From assembly GCF_029767005.1 (NCBI RefSeq), contig NZ_JARUQR010000001.1:1049028-1113027 (forward strand): a stretch of DNA of 64,000 bases, read 5' to 3'. A program made the translations under genes and the position numbers. The DNA comes from Thiomicrorhabdus sp. ZW0627 (GTDB taxonomy: Bacteria > Pseudomonadota > Gammaproteobacteria > Thiomicrospirales > Thiomicrospiraceae). Below the pieces are notes generated by a model, which worked only from the letters and a program-made list of their open reading frames with translations, searched no databases and was not told the DNA's origin. Below, one piece after another: positions 62,993-64,000 of this stretch; the first letter of the stretch is position 1; each line of letters starts with the position of its first letter.

Positions 62993-64000
62993 ATGAGTAC
63001 AGAATATAAAAAATATATCTGCAAAACCTGCGGCCTGATTTACGACGAAGAATTTGGAGATCCGGATTCAGGGCTAGCACCGGGAACACGCTTTGAAGAC
63101 ATCCCGGACGACTGGTATTGCCCTCTGTGCCTGGTAAGTAAGAGTGACTTTGTACTCATCGACGAAACCAAATCCAAGGCGGCCAGCAGCGCCCCGAAAC
63201 GTAAAGCCAGTAATCAGGCAGACGTACTGATTATCGGTGCGGGCTATGCGGGTTGGCAGGTTGCAGAAGCCATCCGCCAACAACAACCAGACAGTGAAAT
63301 CACTCTCTTGACTGCTTGCGACGGCACCGTCTATCCAAAGCCGGCCATTTCCATGGCCCTGAGCCAGGGACGCACGCCAGAAGACTTGAAGGAAGCGAGT
63401 GCCGATGAAAAAGCAGCGCAACTTGATATCGGCGTTAAGACACGTACCAAGGTCATGTCGATCAACACTAAACGCAAGAAAGTAATGACCACAACAGGAA
63501 GCTTCGGTTATGACAAACTAATCATTGCGACCGGTGCCAAAGCCATGATTCCTAAAATCGAAGGCGATGCGGGTCACGAAGTATCGGCGGTTAATGATCT
63601 GAACGCATACCGTAAATTCCGAAATGCTTTGGAAGGAAAACATTCGGTTACCATTATCGGCGGCGGCTTGATCGCAACGGAAATGGCCGAAGACTTAGCC
63701 TCACAAGACATCAAGGTCGACCTGATCGTACGCGGCGACCACCTAATGCGCCAGATGCTTCCGGGAACGATTGCCGACACACTGGAAAGCAAACTGGCAG
63801 AGAAAGGCGTCAAACTGCACTTCAACACACAAGTCGAGCAAATGAACCTATCCGATTCAGGCTATCGATTGTCAACCAACCAGAACGAAGACATTCAAAC
63901 GGAAATGGTATTGAGCGCTATTGGACTTCAGCCAAACATCGACATCGCCAAGAAAGCGAAACTGGACACTCACGTTGGCGTTTGCATCAACCAATATTGC
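62993..64000 (+). CDS. rubredoxin-rubredoxin reductase fusion (partial)
   Basis: Open to the window edge (336 codons). Residues 1-55 are rubredoxin: [20 protein letters not shown] and [12 protein letters not shown], giving the four iron cysteines. After a short linker a FAD/NAD-dependent reductase begins with [35 protein letters not shown] and NAD site [20 protein letters not shown] follow, then [13 protein letters not shown]. The fused reductase would pass NAD(P)H electrons to rubredoxin for a partner oxygen- or peroxide-reducing enzyme. The ATG at 62993 (GGAG 6 bases upstream) is chosen over 62990. The 3' end is outside. Confidence 0.9.
   Translation, partial: MSTEYKKYICKTCGLIYDEEFGDPDSGLAPGTRFEDIPDDWYCPLCLVSKSDFVLIDETKSKAASSAPKRKASNQADVLIIGAGYAGWQVAEAIRQQQPDSEITLLTACDGTVYPKPAISMALSQGRTPEDLKEASADEKAAQLDIGVKTRTKVMSINTKRKKVMTTTGSFGYDKLIIATGAKAMIPKIEGDAGHEVSAVNDLNAYRKFRNALEGKHSVTIIGGGLIATEMAEDLASQDIKVDLIVRGDHLMRQMLPGTIADTLESKLAEKGVKLHFNTQVEQMNLSDSGYRLSTNQNEDIQTEMVLSAIGLQPNIDIAKKAKLDTHVGVCINQYC

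Noticed and set aside
1-64000. CRISPR arrays, prophage, insertion sequences or integrons
   Set aside because: No regularly spaced repeats, transposase, integrase or phage genes were seen on either strand.

Overview
The window looks like a chromosomal segment of a free-living gammaproteobacterium. The best guess is a sulfur-oxidising autotroph of the Hydrogenovibrio / Thiomicrorhabdus / Thiomicrospira group. That guess rests on the look of the proteins, the moderate GC content, a TorF-type porin, an ArsR regulator with persulfide-sensor cysteines and a NorD/CbbO-like VWA protein; no 16S gene is present to confirm it. There is no phage, insertion sequence, CRISPR array or rRNA. One tRNA (elongator Met) is present.

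Layout. 0-8.3 kb: start of an ABC permease, a double-Cache protein, tRNA-Met, a ModE-like regulator, a repeat-containing lipoprotein, a diguanylate cyclase and nrdA with DnaA boxes upstream. 8.5-25.1 kb: an organic-nitrogen island. A forward operon (urtABCDE-type transporter, formamidase fmdA, fmdB) faces reverse genes for a TorF-type porin, urease ureDABC-EFG with a nickel permease, aliphatic amidase amiE and an orphan VWA protein. NtrC-like sites (GCAC-N7-GTGC) and sigma54-like promoters precede urtA, amiE and the porin. 25.2-33.8 kb: housekeeping genes (HDOD protein, cysQ, nudE, yrfG, tpm, a thioredoxin-like protein, a spermidine-synthase-like protein, uup, nrdB). 33.9-40.0 kb: a co-directional phosphate-handling cluster with two phosphatases, an amphi-Trp protein, a PhoU-like/APH-kinase fusion, an ATP-grasp enzyme and an HprK-like kinase. 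It corresponds to the poorly characterised GAK gene set. 40.4-44.0 kb: a divergent deacetylase / Pat-type acetyltransferase pair. 44.1-48.9 kb: a small membrane protein, ECF sigma and anti-sigma factors, a haem-type ABC transporter and a YihY protein. 49-55.1 kb: 5-oxoprolinase, then an HvfABC-like RiPP locus with two tandem Tat-type precursors carrying EGxCG motifs. 55.3-60.4 kb: DJ-1 protein, C-terminal processing protease, ArsR sensor, a putative metalloprotease, a second HDOD protein with a membrane partner. 60.5-64 kb: cyanase, divergent from an osmC / acyl-CoA-dehydrogenase-like / rubredoxin-reductase operon.

How it fits together. Much of the window concerns scavenging nitrogen from urea, formamide, short-chain amides and cyanate, apparently under sigma54. 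The most notable regulatory arrangement is between cynS and osmC: two divergent sigma54-type promoters lie symmetrically about one palindromic element. The most notable candidate systems are the GAK-type kinase cluster, the two-precursor Hvf locus with a terminator after each precursor, and the cynS/osmC divergon. A dispersed octamer palindrome, CAGGCCTG, was found at least 12 times by eye where about one is expected.
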